Shown one piece after another: positions 11,601 through 23,093 of a stretch of 64,000 nucleotides of DNA (position 1 is the stretch's first letter; every line of letters starts with the position of its first letter). Location of the stretch: NCBI GenBank assembly GCA_028583405.1, contig CM053256.1, positions 23,471,325 through 23,535,324 on the forward strand, read 5' to 3'. This DNA comes from Pogonophryne albipinna. Taxonomy: Eukaryota; Chordata; Actinopteri; Perciformes; Artedidraconidae. Position numbers and translations under genes: made by a program. The notes beneath the pieces were generated by a model. It saw nothing but the letters and a program-made list of their open reading frames with translations. It was not told the origin of the DNA and made no database searches.

Positions 11601-14600
11601 CGTCTCCAAACAGCTTCGACGTCTAAATAGCCGGTCTTTGACTTGTGGTGTCAACCAGCAAGGCAGCGGTTTGTCTCGGGCAGCTCCCTGGGATCTTTGC
11701 TGTCTATTATGGCAGAATCAAAACTGCTGTTAGTTTTGCCACAAGCTTTGTCGCAGACACTGTAGTTGTCAATGTTTGTCCTCTTCAAGTTTGTTGTATG
11801 TCTTACACTGAGGCCGGACTATGATTTGATTATAGACACAAACATAGTTTTATTTCACGGTTACCCATTGTTGAACATCTTTTATGAAAGGGATAGTCAA
11901 GATGTTTTAAGTGGGGTTGTACAATACCTATTCAGTGTCAGCTATCTACCGACAGTAGATTCCGGTCAGCACACCCCTAGTTTAGATAGGAGTTATGCAC
12001 TGACTATGGATTTGATAAGAAATGCATATAGTATACTGATGGTCAATTGGAGGCATTAATAATCAAATGTGTGTGAATGCGCTTTATTATTTATACTCTG
12101 GGTTTAAAGACAGATTGAGAGTTTTATCTAAAACAATACTCAAATGCCTATTTACAATGAATGGCAGTGAAATGAGTGACTCCAATGAATAAGAGATGGG
12201 TCAAGAAAAGACGATACAGATCAGTTCTGTATCTTAAAGATTTAGAGCCTTTAATAAAAAAATGTCCTTGTGTGACTATCTCTAAAGATATCCCTAAAAA
12301 GGGTATTTTTGTGTGGAAAAAAACCCCAGTGACCTTCTAAGATCTTCACTTTATTTCTGAAAACTCACAATTCTGAAGCCTCATTTTCGCTCCAGCTAAA
12401 TACATATCACTGTCCATCTCACAGAGCAAAGCTTCAGCCAATTATGTTTAAATCTTTCATGTTATATGTGGCTCTAACTGGGACACTTTTGTCCCCCTGT
12501 CCTTGGACTTTAAAACGTTGCTTCCTTCAAGCAGTTTATGTACCACCCTGGGGAGGAGTGCTGTCTTCAGTATAAGGACAAAAGTATCATCCATTTGCTG
12601 CTGTTCCTTGACCCGAGGAGGCTTTTTTAGGGGTATGATATAGATGAGTATAGCTTAAGCATAAACATGATGAAACACGCAAAAGCTAATTAATAACCCT
12701 CAAGATTAAAATATATTTGGAGTTTAATCGATCAATATGACCAGAAGGAATGAACACAGCAAATAGCTATTTCAAGGTAGTGGCTAATAATATTAATTAT
12801 ATTAAAGTGGACCTATCATGCTATATTTGAATAATATATTGTAGGGCCATACCTATATAAAACATGTCTGTTTGGTATTTTGAAAAAAAAACTAACCGGT
12901 ATCAGTATGTTGTTACTTCGGCATCATTTTGAAACGTGTATTACAATTAAATCACGGTAAAATATGTTCATTTTGTTGTAGTTGCCAGCGATTCTCTCAC
13001 TAGTTTAGCATACTTGGCCCGGAAAGAACCTCAATTTTGGAGAGCCAGAAAAACTGTGAAAAAGCACCCGCTAGCCAGAACTACGCCTAGTGGAAACGCA
13101 ATCAAAAACGGGCCGGGCACGGCACAGCACACTTAAACCGCGATGTAGTGGAAATGCGCCATTACAGAGCTAAATGCAAACAGACCATGATGCTAACAGA
13201 CCAACAGAGCTACCAAAGCTAACAGACCCAGATGCTAACAGAGCTACAGACTACAGAGTTTCAATCGACCAACACTGGCGATTTGAAACTTGGATATCGT
13301 AAAAATGTAGATAGCCTAAATCACAAACTAAACTGCATCAATAGACCGAAAAATATTTGTTATGTGTCTGCTTACGAACACTCTCCACCTATGTAACAAT
13401 GGATATTAATGACCGCCATTAAGTGTCCAAAACATTAATGCAAGATAAATCTAAATAAAATAAAGTATTACAAGAGTACTAAGTAAGATACTTAAATAAT
13501 CGTACACCTGCCTTTAAAACCTGATTATCACTGGGACCCTGTCCGACCCACACTGGCCCCATAATACTGCACACACAGCCACTGTTCCTTGCTCACAACC
13601 GTGTTTGTTGAGCCACATTTAATATGCCAGTGCACTTTCCTAGCGTGGAGAGACAGACTGGCAGGTTATCAGATTGCCAGAGTATCATAATTACATTCAC
13701 CGCACCGCACTGGTCGGCTGCTCCACAAACACCTGGCGAGTTCCCCCGGCCACTGACCTTTCCCGTGGAAAAAAATCAGCCTATGTAAATGACATACGGA
13801 CACGCTTTGTAGAATGGAATTATGACAACGATTTTTCTCTGATGTGCCGTCATTGCTGCTGATCTTAGGCAGTAATGCTTATGCTTTCTGACGTTGACTA
13901 CTTGTCATCAACATCACCTCTGCAGCCTCCCACCACATGAGATGCCTCTGCTTCTCTAATGTGGATTTATGATGCTGTACATGAGCCCGTTGTGGAAGCC
14001 TGCCTCCTGTTGAGCCATGTTGGACTTAATGAACATGCGCCTCCTAAACGAAGACGGATGTGAACTGACAGCGCTGCGGCCTCTCCAAGCGAGCATCTGC
14101 CACATGTGCTCGAGGAACAGATGCAGGGATGGGAGGGATAAGGAGGCGAGTGCAGCATCGTGGATCAGGATAAGGTATCTGCTGGCTTTTGCTTGCTTTC
14201 TCAAAGATGGAGCTCTACTTGGTACATGTAAAATGTCAAAATTCTCCAAAACTGACCTTTTATATGTAGTATTGTCGTCACTGAGGGTCAGGTAAGGCTG
14301 TTAGTTTGTTTTTTACCAACTGTTGATTAACTGCATGATAGCTAAGGATGTAAAATGTTAATAATATACTGACCTTTCCTGGCTGACCTTTACACTCAGA
14401 AGACTTTAGAGATTTTACATCATTGTTCTTTTCTTATATGTTCCAAGATTTCCCCTTGAAGAAAAATATGTGTCCCGGATAAAATGTAGCTAAAATATAT
14501 CTCTATGGAACCCGTGAGAGGCAAAGTTAGAACAAAATAAATTGTGAAGATCAATTTTACAAGTCAGATCTAAATGTTTTTCTCTCCTGTGTGTATGAAT

Positions 14601-17600
14601 TAGGAAGCGGTACAAATAAATGAATAAATTCCTTAAATTATCATTTCACTCTATCTGTGAAAACTGTAAAAAAGTATTTCCCCTGAGTGTTTCATGATCA
14701 GTATTTTAATACTCATTTCGGCCACAGATTAGTAAAGATTAGCACTGTCAATCGATAAAATATAGCCAACACAGATATAGATATTTAGATAATATTTCAG
14801 TTCTTCAGTTTTATGAATCCAGATGTCAGACTGTATAATAAATCTCCCACAACCTTTTATGCCCTAGAAGTCGGCCTTCACTCAGGATAGCAAATGTTAA
14901 AGTAGTAAAGATAAACTTCCTCTGAGCACTACACCCACAGATCTGGCACACATGGTAGGTTTTTGTTGATTTCACAGCAGTCTTTCCTATGCATTTTAAA
15001 TCAGACACTAATAATGTGTGAACATGTATTTCTGGTGCTGGGCTCAACCATCAAGTGTTCTCTTGTGTTTTCCCTTAAACAGAAGTGTTTTTTACATTCA
15101 CTTGTTTAATTAACGAGCTGATGTCCTGACAGATGTGGTGAGAGGATGGCTGGCCTTTAGGCTTTTACAGTCTGTCATGTTTTGGGTACAAACAACATTA
15201 CCAATGAAAGCCAGCTTTGTGTACGTTTTTTTGCCTTGCCTGACTGGTTTATGTAAAAAATATTCAGCAACAATACAATAAAATAACAGAAAACTTGGTG
15301 TCTGGTGTTTTTTGTATCCTTGACTGATGTGCAATGAGGAGTGTTAAAGAGGCTGTGATTTTGCATGCCTACATTATTTGTAGTTTTGCCCCTTATTCCT
15401 GAAAAGACAATATTCCTAAAATGTGATTTATGCTAAAACGCAGCTATGCATACTGCAATTAAACAAGATGTTCTTCAAATATTTCCACCGGTGGCAGACT
15501 TTAACCTTATTGAAAAGGTTGGTGTTTTAATATTTGTGCCTTTCCAAAAACGGTTGATATCCAAGGCTTTCATGATGTTTAAGAGCATTTGTCTTCTCCT
15601 TACAGCCAGACATGTGGGCTTCCTTTAGGGCAGGCATCTCTCTACCCAATCCTTGCAAAGCTGCTGATGGTGTTGGTAAAGGCTCATTCATGCTACATTC
15701 AGAAAAAGGTGAATATCTAAGCGGGAAATGCATATACCTGTATCAAATTTAGATTTCTGTTATATCAGAACTGGTGAAACAGTGTTTGTGTAAGCACAGT
15801 CACTGAGCTAGAAGACAAAGGAAGCCCAGATTAAATTATGAGACCATCTACTACTATCTGGATTTGGTAGTCTGGAAACCTAATCTGGATCAGATAACAC
15901 ATTCAACCCTGAGCTCATTGACACATGGTACTCTACCGCTCAGTGACACCATCTTTATGTTTACACAGGGTCATGATCAGACAGACCTGAGTAAACAGCT
16001 ATTTACAATGTCTCAATACCTTTAATCACCTTTATACTCAATGTGTTCAGCTGAGAACTCACTATCTTTGCAAGTAATGGGTGTATAATCGATACAATAA
16101 AGGAGTCTGCATGAGTTTCTTCTTGTCTGTTTTTTTTACAAATGTAACTTAATATACGATTGAATATTTTCATGAAATGATTTAATTGAGATGTAAAATA
16201 ACCTGAAATAACGTTTGATTGAAGTGATAAATGTCTCTAAGAATACAAATGATTTGACATTTACTTTATCTGGTTTGATTTATTTTTGTACACTGTATGG
16301 TAAAGATAGAGATACTATTTATATATTCTGAAGTGTGTATGTTGTACCTCAGAGGGAGAAATGAAACAGATAGAGAAAATAACAACTAGGAAAGTACAGT
16401 ACCTTCAGATATGTACGGAAAACCAATCAATCAAACCTTAGTTGTTTTCTGTTTTTGGTGCAGAGTCATCCCTATTTTCACGGGGTCTTATTGTAAGAGA
16501 TTGGAAAGGGCTACCTTCACAGTTAATGGAATGAACAGAGATGGACACTTTAATTGCAGTTTCAGTGATTAAAAGTCAATTTAATCTAAAAATATCAGTG
16601 TCTATGGTTAAGAAAAAATGAATTGCCTAGCTATTCCAGGGTAGATCATAAACCATAGAGATTGAAACACATTGCTTTTGAGAAACATATATTCACTTAG
16701 GGAATAATATGGTGGATGACAGTTGCAAATGCGCTACAACAGCCCAAAACACTTCCATTCCGAGGGATGTGCTTCACTTTCAAAAAACGTTCCAAAAATG
16801 TTCCAAAACACATGCAAATGAAGAAAAATCTACACCAACTGTCTCTGTTGGAAGAGTTAGTCTGTTTCATAATTGTAAGTGTTTTGTCCTTTTATTTGAA
16901 ATGACTATATAAGCTCCATTAGCTAGCCAGCTTACAGAAGATCTGCAATAATATCGGAACAAATCATGCGATCACATTGTAAATATAAGTCAATAAAACA
17001 TTGTTGGTAAGTTTCAAGTCACAGTTGGCCAACATTATAATCCCTGAAAGCCAACAAGTGCACTGTTTTTGGAGCTTCTTGCAGAGTATTGTATTTGCAG
17101 CAAAGAGTATAATGCAACGCTTATAGTAAACGCTGGGCTTGTTTCGTCAAGTTGGTAAATGTTTTCTAAATGCTGTGCATGTGTTGTCAAGTTGGTTAAA
17201 TGTATGTTTCTTCATTTGCATGTGTGGCATATTTGTGTTTTTTTATTTGGATCATTTCTGTAATTGTACACGTTTTCCCAATGGAATGTTTTGGGCTGTT
17301 GTAACGTGTTTGCACCTGTCGGCCACCGTATAATAACATTGCTGAGAACAAAGGAGCTTTGAAAGGTCTCCTTAATGTGTCATATTAAGAAGATATTGAG
17401 TTGGGGCAAATACAACTCTTGTTCTTTGTCCAATGTCCTAGTATGAGGTGTACAGAATAATTAAAGTCTTTACTGTACCCAGCATTGTTTGTCACACAGA
17501 GCAATTTTTGCCTCAGGAGGTAAACTACAAAAAGATTTTCTCATGCATAGTATGTGGATTTTCTCACAGTACTTCAGAGAAAATGATCAATAACTAATCA

Positions 17601-18189
17601 ACCAGAATGTCAAACAAAGTTGCATAGCAAACATTACAAAGTTTTCCAAAAAGAAGTACAGCAGTGAATGGGGATTTGGTGAGGAAAGCACTTTAAACAA
17701 TTATGATGCTGCGTTTCGTACAGCCTTGGTGGTTGTTTCGCGAGGCTGACGTTCAGCAGGGAACAACATTAAGCGCTGGGTAATATGATGTTGATCAGCA
17801 GAGTGTGTCACAGTGAGTAATGGTCTCAGCATCAGCAGCAAAGCACCGGGAGCGGAGACAGCCAGGAGGAGCTTGATCACGACTTCCTGCAACACTTTTA
17901 CAAGGTCATGTGGGGAAAACGTATTCAAATTAGAACACTCGGCAGGCCTTCAAGAAATGGTGTTAGATGGTCCACACAGAAAACGAAAGCTGTGTTCCCG
18001 TCATTAATCTGTTGGTACAAGACACTGGTTAAACTCCTCCAGCTACACCACTTACAGAGCAAATAGGAAGTTGTTATTTTGCCGAAAATGAAATCATTTT
18101 TCACGGCTCCTTACACATCTCTGTTCTGGTTAAAGTTAAATGTTGGACAACTATTTATACTTCTCTCCTTGTTATAGCTGATACGGCAG
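8690..18189. other. gene-poor intergenic DNA downstream of tpbg
   Basis: About 9.5 kb of AT-rich sequence with scattered short open frames of no recognisable family. Around 12798-12825 a TTAA-AGTGGACCTATCATGC block resembles the end of a TTAA-type MITE, and 13060-13160 holds a TAGTGGAAAYGC-containing block typical of decayed fish DNA transposons. 13170-13265 is a degenerate GCTAACAGA-type repeat. I found no RNA gene and no conserved exon that I could support. Confidence 0.5.
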
Positions 18190-18543
18190 AATATCCAACC
18201 CTGTCTCCTAAAAACTACGTCCCCACAGAACTAAACTGCATTCTCAATTACGTTTAGCCAGAAAACTATTTTCTCCTACGTTACGTTTGTTATGAACGTA
18301 TCTCAAATACGTGTATTTTCTACATATCTTCTAGAAACATATTTTCTCCCACGTTACGTTTCTTATGAACGTATCTTAAATACGTTTATTTTCTACATAT
18401 CTTTGCCATTTATTGTCTTGCTTATAATAATGATAGTCATTTATAAATATCATTTTAGAGCACACATTTGAAATCAGTAGGCGAGGCTGTAATTTCGCCA
18501 GCTGTTACTCTCATGAGCGAGACAGAAAATAATAGTTTGTAAC

Positions 18544-18657
18544 ATGCCAAAAAGCTGCTGTGTCGTTTATTGCACCTCAAACATTAAAACAAATCCAGAG
18601 TTACGTGTTTCTGTACTTCCTCTAAGAAGAAAGGACAGTAACAGAAGCTCTCTGTGA
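18544..18657 (+). pseudogene. THAP-type zinc finger N-terminal fragment (37 codons) in the left foldback arm
   Basis: From ATG 18544 the frame reads MPKSCCVVYCTSNIKTNPEL and onward to TGA at 18655-18657. The MPKSC....C opening, followed by NPEL and a V.LP segment, matches the beginning of THAP C2CH DNA-binding domains, which occur in transposases and in host THAP proteins. The distal Cys-His pair and the rest of the domain are missing, so this is a remnant or an exon that needs splicing. The right-arm copy (minus strand, start near 22740) has lost two bases after the TGC TGT codons, which shifts its frame. Confidence 0.5.
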
Positions 18658-19029
18658 CGCCAGATGTGGTGTTGGTAATGCGATATGATATCCGAAAAAA
18701 AAAATCAGTTTAGGATGGCCGAAGACACTACACTACCCATAATCCCCAGCTATCGTTTGGGACTACAGTCCCGTTGACAAACCCCGTGATTAATCTTCAA
18801 GCTGTGGGATTGGATGTTGGAGTGGCAGTGCGCCAACGTTACGCCGAGCGTCAAGCTCTTTGAAATGGAACGAAACCACGGCAGACTATTCAAAACTGGA
18901 CTCGAACGCCCCCCGAGAACTACACATGCTGGCTATTGTGTTTCGCAACATGTTCTCTATGGCACGTCTCTACTGGGAATTGTAGTTTTAAAAGACGTTT
19001 TCGTTTTTCACAAAATTAGAAGTTGACAG

Positions 19030-20501
19030 TATTAAACTGTGTACAGCCCTGGAGGTTTAGGCGATAGGAAACACATTGGTGTGTACACATTTAAAACATG
19101 TAATTACTAAATGGGTGAAAATCGCTTGTATCCATAATGGGCAGCATTAATATATACCCACATGACAGCTCATTGTTACTTTGTAATTCTACTCCACTAC
19201 AATTCAGAGGTTAACCTGGTATTTTTACTCCACTACATTTATTTTAGTTACTTTGCAGATTCTGATTATTTAATGATGTGAAATATAAACAACCCTTAAA
19301 GCAGACTTTAGTTACACCTGAGTAAAATTTAGGGAAAGGTGATTGTCAAGTGCCAACAATCAGGAGAGATATTTGATAGTTGGTGCTTGAGAAGACTAAA
19401 CATTTATCTGCAGATCTCTATAAAGTATATTCATTACTCGTTATTCTCTACTAATAGTTAATTAAAAACTGTATATAATGGCTATTTTGCACATCCCTTT
19501 CAAGATTTCAAGATTTTCTATTGACATATCATACTGTATACACAACTACGGTGTAGTTATGCAATGAATGAAAAACTTGGGACACAGGTTCCTCAACAGT
19601 GCATTACAAGACATCTATCAATATGTGTGTATCTCCACCATTAAACTGTCATATTCTGCACATTTCTTATACTATCTACATACATAAGAGTATAATTAAT
19701 GTGTATAATATCAGTTAAAATAAGTGCTTCAACATAGTTAACATTCCTTCAAAGCAATATATTAGACGTTAAGTACTTTGTCAGGCTTAATATTTATCTG
19801 TAGATAGATACCCCCAAAGTTTTTTTCTTATTTAAAAGAAGACCTTAATCTAAAGTATTATTTAATGTTTAAATAAAGGTTAATTCGTTTGTCTGTTTTG
19901 CACCTCCTCCTATTAATATCTTTGTACATCCAGCACTAAACTGTTTTATTGTAGAGATCACTTACAGTATCTTCTTGATTTTTTATATTCTATATTTCTA
20001 TCATTGACCTTCTACTTTCCCCCTATGAAAGTATGTACTCTTAATATTTTTTTCATCAAATAACATTATTCAACAAAAATAACATTATTCAACAAAAATA
20101 ATTAAATAACGTGCTTTAACCACTAGGCGGTGCACACAAGGTACACACAGCATACTAATAATAACTTTGTATTATTAGTGTAGGACACTTATGTATGTAT
20201 AACATCTGAAGATGTGTAGTTTTATTCATGTTTTCACATAATTTTACAGGATATTGCTATACTATTTCTCATGTTTTACTTCTACACATTAATATCTGAT
20301 TTATAAAACATCACAGACAGAAAGGCATATCCGTCATTTAATGGTAAGCTATTGAAATTGTGATTCCATATGTGTCTCCCATCACCCAAATCCCCTGACT
20401 ATTCTCTCAACTCAGTATTTACATTCTTATATTCAAAGAAAATCAGTAATATCTTTAAAAACTACAAGTCCTTTTCTATCAGCTGTGCACCGTTATGGTG
20501 T
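19030..20501. other. AT-rich interior of the foldback element, left of the hAT
   Basis: No supported coding region. 19185-19330 contains a TTTTACTCCACTACATTTA-type block that is common in fish repeats. The rest is simple AT-rich DNA with no recognised domain. Confidence 0.45.
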
Positions 20502-20809
20502 ACATATAATAGGGGTGTAACGGTACACGTACCCGTACCGAAATTATTCGGTACGGGCCCTTCGGTTCGGTACACGTGTGTACCGAAGTGTACCGAACGA
20601 ATATAACGTTAAACGTAAAAAATTGAGAACGTGAACAACTTTTTGGAAGTAATCTCAGGTGCTGCGTCGCAGCATTCAGAGTAATTTGCTCACATTGGGC
20701 TCATCGCGTCATAGAGCGAGCAAGTCATTTCATTGGACGAGAGGCATACTATGAGAGCTGGTCACAGGGATGCGTTCAAATGTAGTCAGTAATTTGAGGA
20801 ACTGTCGAA

Positions 20810-21076
20810 ATGGCGAACGCAGATAAAGTTGAGCTCGAAAATCCTCCAGCATCATTGAAGTCTCCGGTTTGGGAACATTTTGGTTTCACAGTTACGTACA
20901 AGGATGACGGACAAAGACAGGTGGACCGAACCAAAGCTGTTTGTCGGCATTGTTCAACTAAAATTGGTTACGCGGCTGGCAATACATCAAACTTGCACAC
21001 TCATTTGAAAAGGCATCACCCGAACGTGAATATCACCGGTACCAAAAGACTGAAGTGCAAACCCAACTCCCACTAG
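20810..21076 (+). pseudogene. BED zinc-finger part of hAT/ZBED transposase
   Basis: ATG 20810 opens an 88-codon frame. It contains SPVWEHFGF and then AVCRHCSTKIGYAAGNTSNL followed by HTHLKRHHP: the C..C...H...H zinc ligands and the aromatic W.HF of a BED finger, as in ZBED1-like proteins. The BED finger binds the transposon ends. The frame stops soon after the finger because an internal deletion removes the RNase H-like catalytic region (several hundred codons in the family). Confidence 0.88.
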
Positions 21077-21291
21077 CATGTAAGCCTCCACCACTCGCAA
21101 AAAGTTCAGACCAAGCCAAAGCTATTACAAGCGCCAAATATCCTTATGTTGCCATGTTAGCAAAGCGCTACCTGGCTGTATCTGCTACCTCTGTCCCTAG
21201 CGACAGGGTGTTCTCCACAGCAGGAGACATTGTTAGTGCCAGCAGATCTGCCCTTTCGGCAAGCAATGTGGACAAGTTCATTTTTCTTTAA
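21067..21291 (+). pseudogene. C-terminal dimerisation domain (hATC) of hAT transposase
   Basis: The frame contains YPYVAMLAKRYLAVSATSVP, then SDRVFSTAGDIVSASRSALS and NVDKFIFL, the classic C-terminal dimerisation block of hAT transposases. It lies in a different frame from the BED fragment, so the deletion junction is also a frameshift. It is probably non-functional on its own. Confidence 0.9.
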
Positions 21292-21757
21292 AAAAACATG
21301 AAAATACAATGACAAGCAAGTCATAATGTCAAACTGGCTGCTTAGGTACTAGTACAGTACAGTTCAAATACAGATTATTTCAGTTCATCGAAAAGCTGCA
21401 CCTTCATGTTTATTTTATTATATTTTGTATTTATTTGAGTGAATATTCACAGTTTAATAATAATTAAAAACCCAAAACTAATAGTTTATGTTTTGTGAGT
21501 ACTAGTACAGTAAAGTTCAAATACAGATTATTTCAGTTCATCGAAATGCTGCACCTTAATGTTTATTTTATTATATTTTGTATTTATTTGAGTGAATACA
21601 TTATTCACAGTTTAATAATAATTTAAAAAAAAATACGTTATGTTTTGTGATAATTTTTTCTGCTGTACCGAAAACGTACCGAACCGAACCGTGACCTAAA
21701 AACCGAGGTACGTACCGAACCGAAATGTTTGTGAACCGTTACACCCCTAACATATAA

Positions 21758-22626
21758 CCTATCTACCAATTGGATCAAATATAAAAGTCAGCCGAATTAC
21801 TATTGATACTGCAAGGAGACTTATTTTGTGAAATAAAATGCAAGATGTTGTTTAATTGTTGATATATTTATGATCCACGTCACATATTCAGTTTTGGCGG
21901 CAGTTCTTCAAGTTTGTCCAGAAGTCTTCTCATCAGGGCTGTATAAATAAAGAACTACGGCAGATGTGTAGTAATGCAGCCGAACCGTGTATTACAATGC
22001 CGTTATGTGATGACTTCCAAAGAGAAAAGCAAGAACACTCGGAATAAAGTATTTTTTTTTTTTTTAAATGTTTTCGGATATCATATCACATTAACATCAT
22101 ATCCCAACATGCATTGCGGCTAAAACATCCAATCAACGAGCTTCAAGCTGAGGATCTTGGGTAATCTGTTCAGTGGGTTTGTGGTGTGTATCGTTCGAAA
22201 TGTCCCTTATAGGCCTATACGTCTGTTTCCGGTGACTTTATTTACGGCTAAAAAGCCCAAGATTATAGAATTAAACCAATAAATAAAAACAAGGATAATT
22301 GTGTGTTATTGGTGAGTAAATAACAGTGTGTTATTTAGAAAAGAATAACAAATTAGAAGGAAAAAAAGATTTTCAAAAATACAGATTTCAGTATTTTGAG
22401 GCTCTGAGCCATTTCTTTTCCTCACAGACGGGAAAACAAGTCTGACATTATACGATTTAAAATAAAAACAAATAAATAAAAAGATAAAACACTGGCATGT
22501 AATTTACGTTAGAATAAATAGAATGGTTTTGAATAATAGATGAGAGTAAAATCTACGTCACTTTACAGCCCCGCCCACTTTTGGGGAAACCAACGCTGTC
22601 ATTTGAACAGCGATCAAGCCTGAAGC
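21758..22626. other. interior of the foldback element, right of the hAT
   Basis: Non-coding as far as I can see. Short stretches (about 22065-22092 and 22125-22153) are inverted matches to 18676-18700 and 18797-18820 on the left side, indicating that the arms were once longer or were rearranged. Confidence 0.45.
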
Positions 22627-23093
22627 CACAGAGATCTTCTGTTACTGTCCTTTCTTCTTAGAGGAAGTACAGAAACACGTAACTCTGGATTTGTTTTAAT
22701 GTTTGAGGTGCAATAAACGACAGCAGCTTTTTGGCATGTTAAAACTATTATTTTCTGCCTCGCTCATGAGAGTAACAGCTGGAGAAATTACAGCCTCGCC
22801 TACTGATTTCAAATGTGTGCTCTAAAATGATATTTATAAATGACTATTATCATTATTATAAGCAAGACAATAAATGGCACAGATATGTAGAAAATAAACG
22901 TATTTGAGATACGTTCATAAGAAACGTAACGTGGGAGAAAATATGTTTCTAGAAGATATGTAGAAAATAAACGTATTTGAGATACGTTCATAATGAACGT
23001 AACGTGGGAGAAAATACGTTTCTGGCTAAACGTAATTGAGAATGCAGTTTAGTTCTGTGGGGACGTAGTTTTTAGGAGACAGGGTTGGAATAT

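Larger units (their letters stand above)
20510..21749 (+). mobile_element. hAT-family (ZBED-type) transposon, internally deleted
   Basis: Termini TAGGGGTGTAACGG and its complement form the inverted repeats. They are flanked by a perfect 8-bp target duplication ACATATAA at 20502-20509 and 21750-21757, the hAT hallmark. The 1240-bp element encodes a BED zinc finger and a hAT dimerisation domain but lacks the catalytic middle. A 153-bp tandem duplication (about 21346-21498 and 21499-21650) lies in the 3' non-coding part. It is nested inside the foldback element, so it is the younger insertion. Confidence 0.93.
18195..23088. mobile_element. 4.9-kb foldback DNA element with about 465-bp inverted arms and THAP-type coding remnant
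   Basis: The left arm 18195-18660 reappears inverted at 22627-23088. Termini are CCAACCCTGTCTCC and its complement, flanked by AATAT at 18190-18194 and 23089-23093, consistent with a 5-bp target duplication. Each arm contains two copies of a 73-bp direct repeat (left: starts 18269 and 18342). Just inside, each arm encodes the start of a THAP-like zinc finger. The interior is AT-rich and carries a nested hAT copy (20510-21749). I cannot place it in a named superfamily: THAP domains occur in P-element and Kolobok transposases, but the duplication here is not TTAA. It is non-autonomous as it stands. Confidence 0.8.

Noticed and set aside
13956..14295. Overlapping open frames on both strands near 14 kb
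   Set aside because: Both strands are open by chance; no motif or family similarity.
17701..17928. 75-codon minus-strand frame with leucine-rich stretches
   Set aside because: No domain, no splice-supported continuation, and no match to expected syntenic neighbours such as UBE3D or DOP1A.
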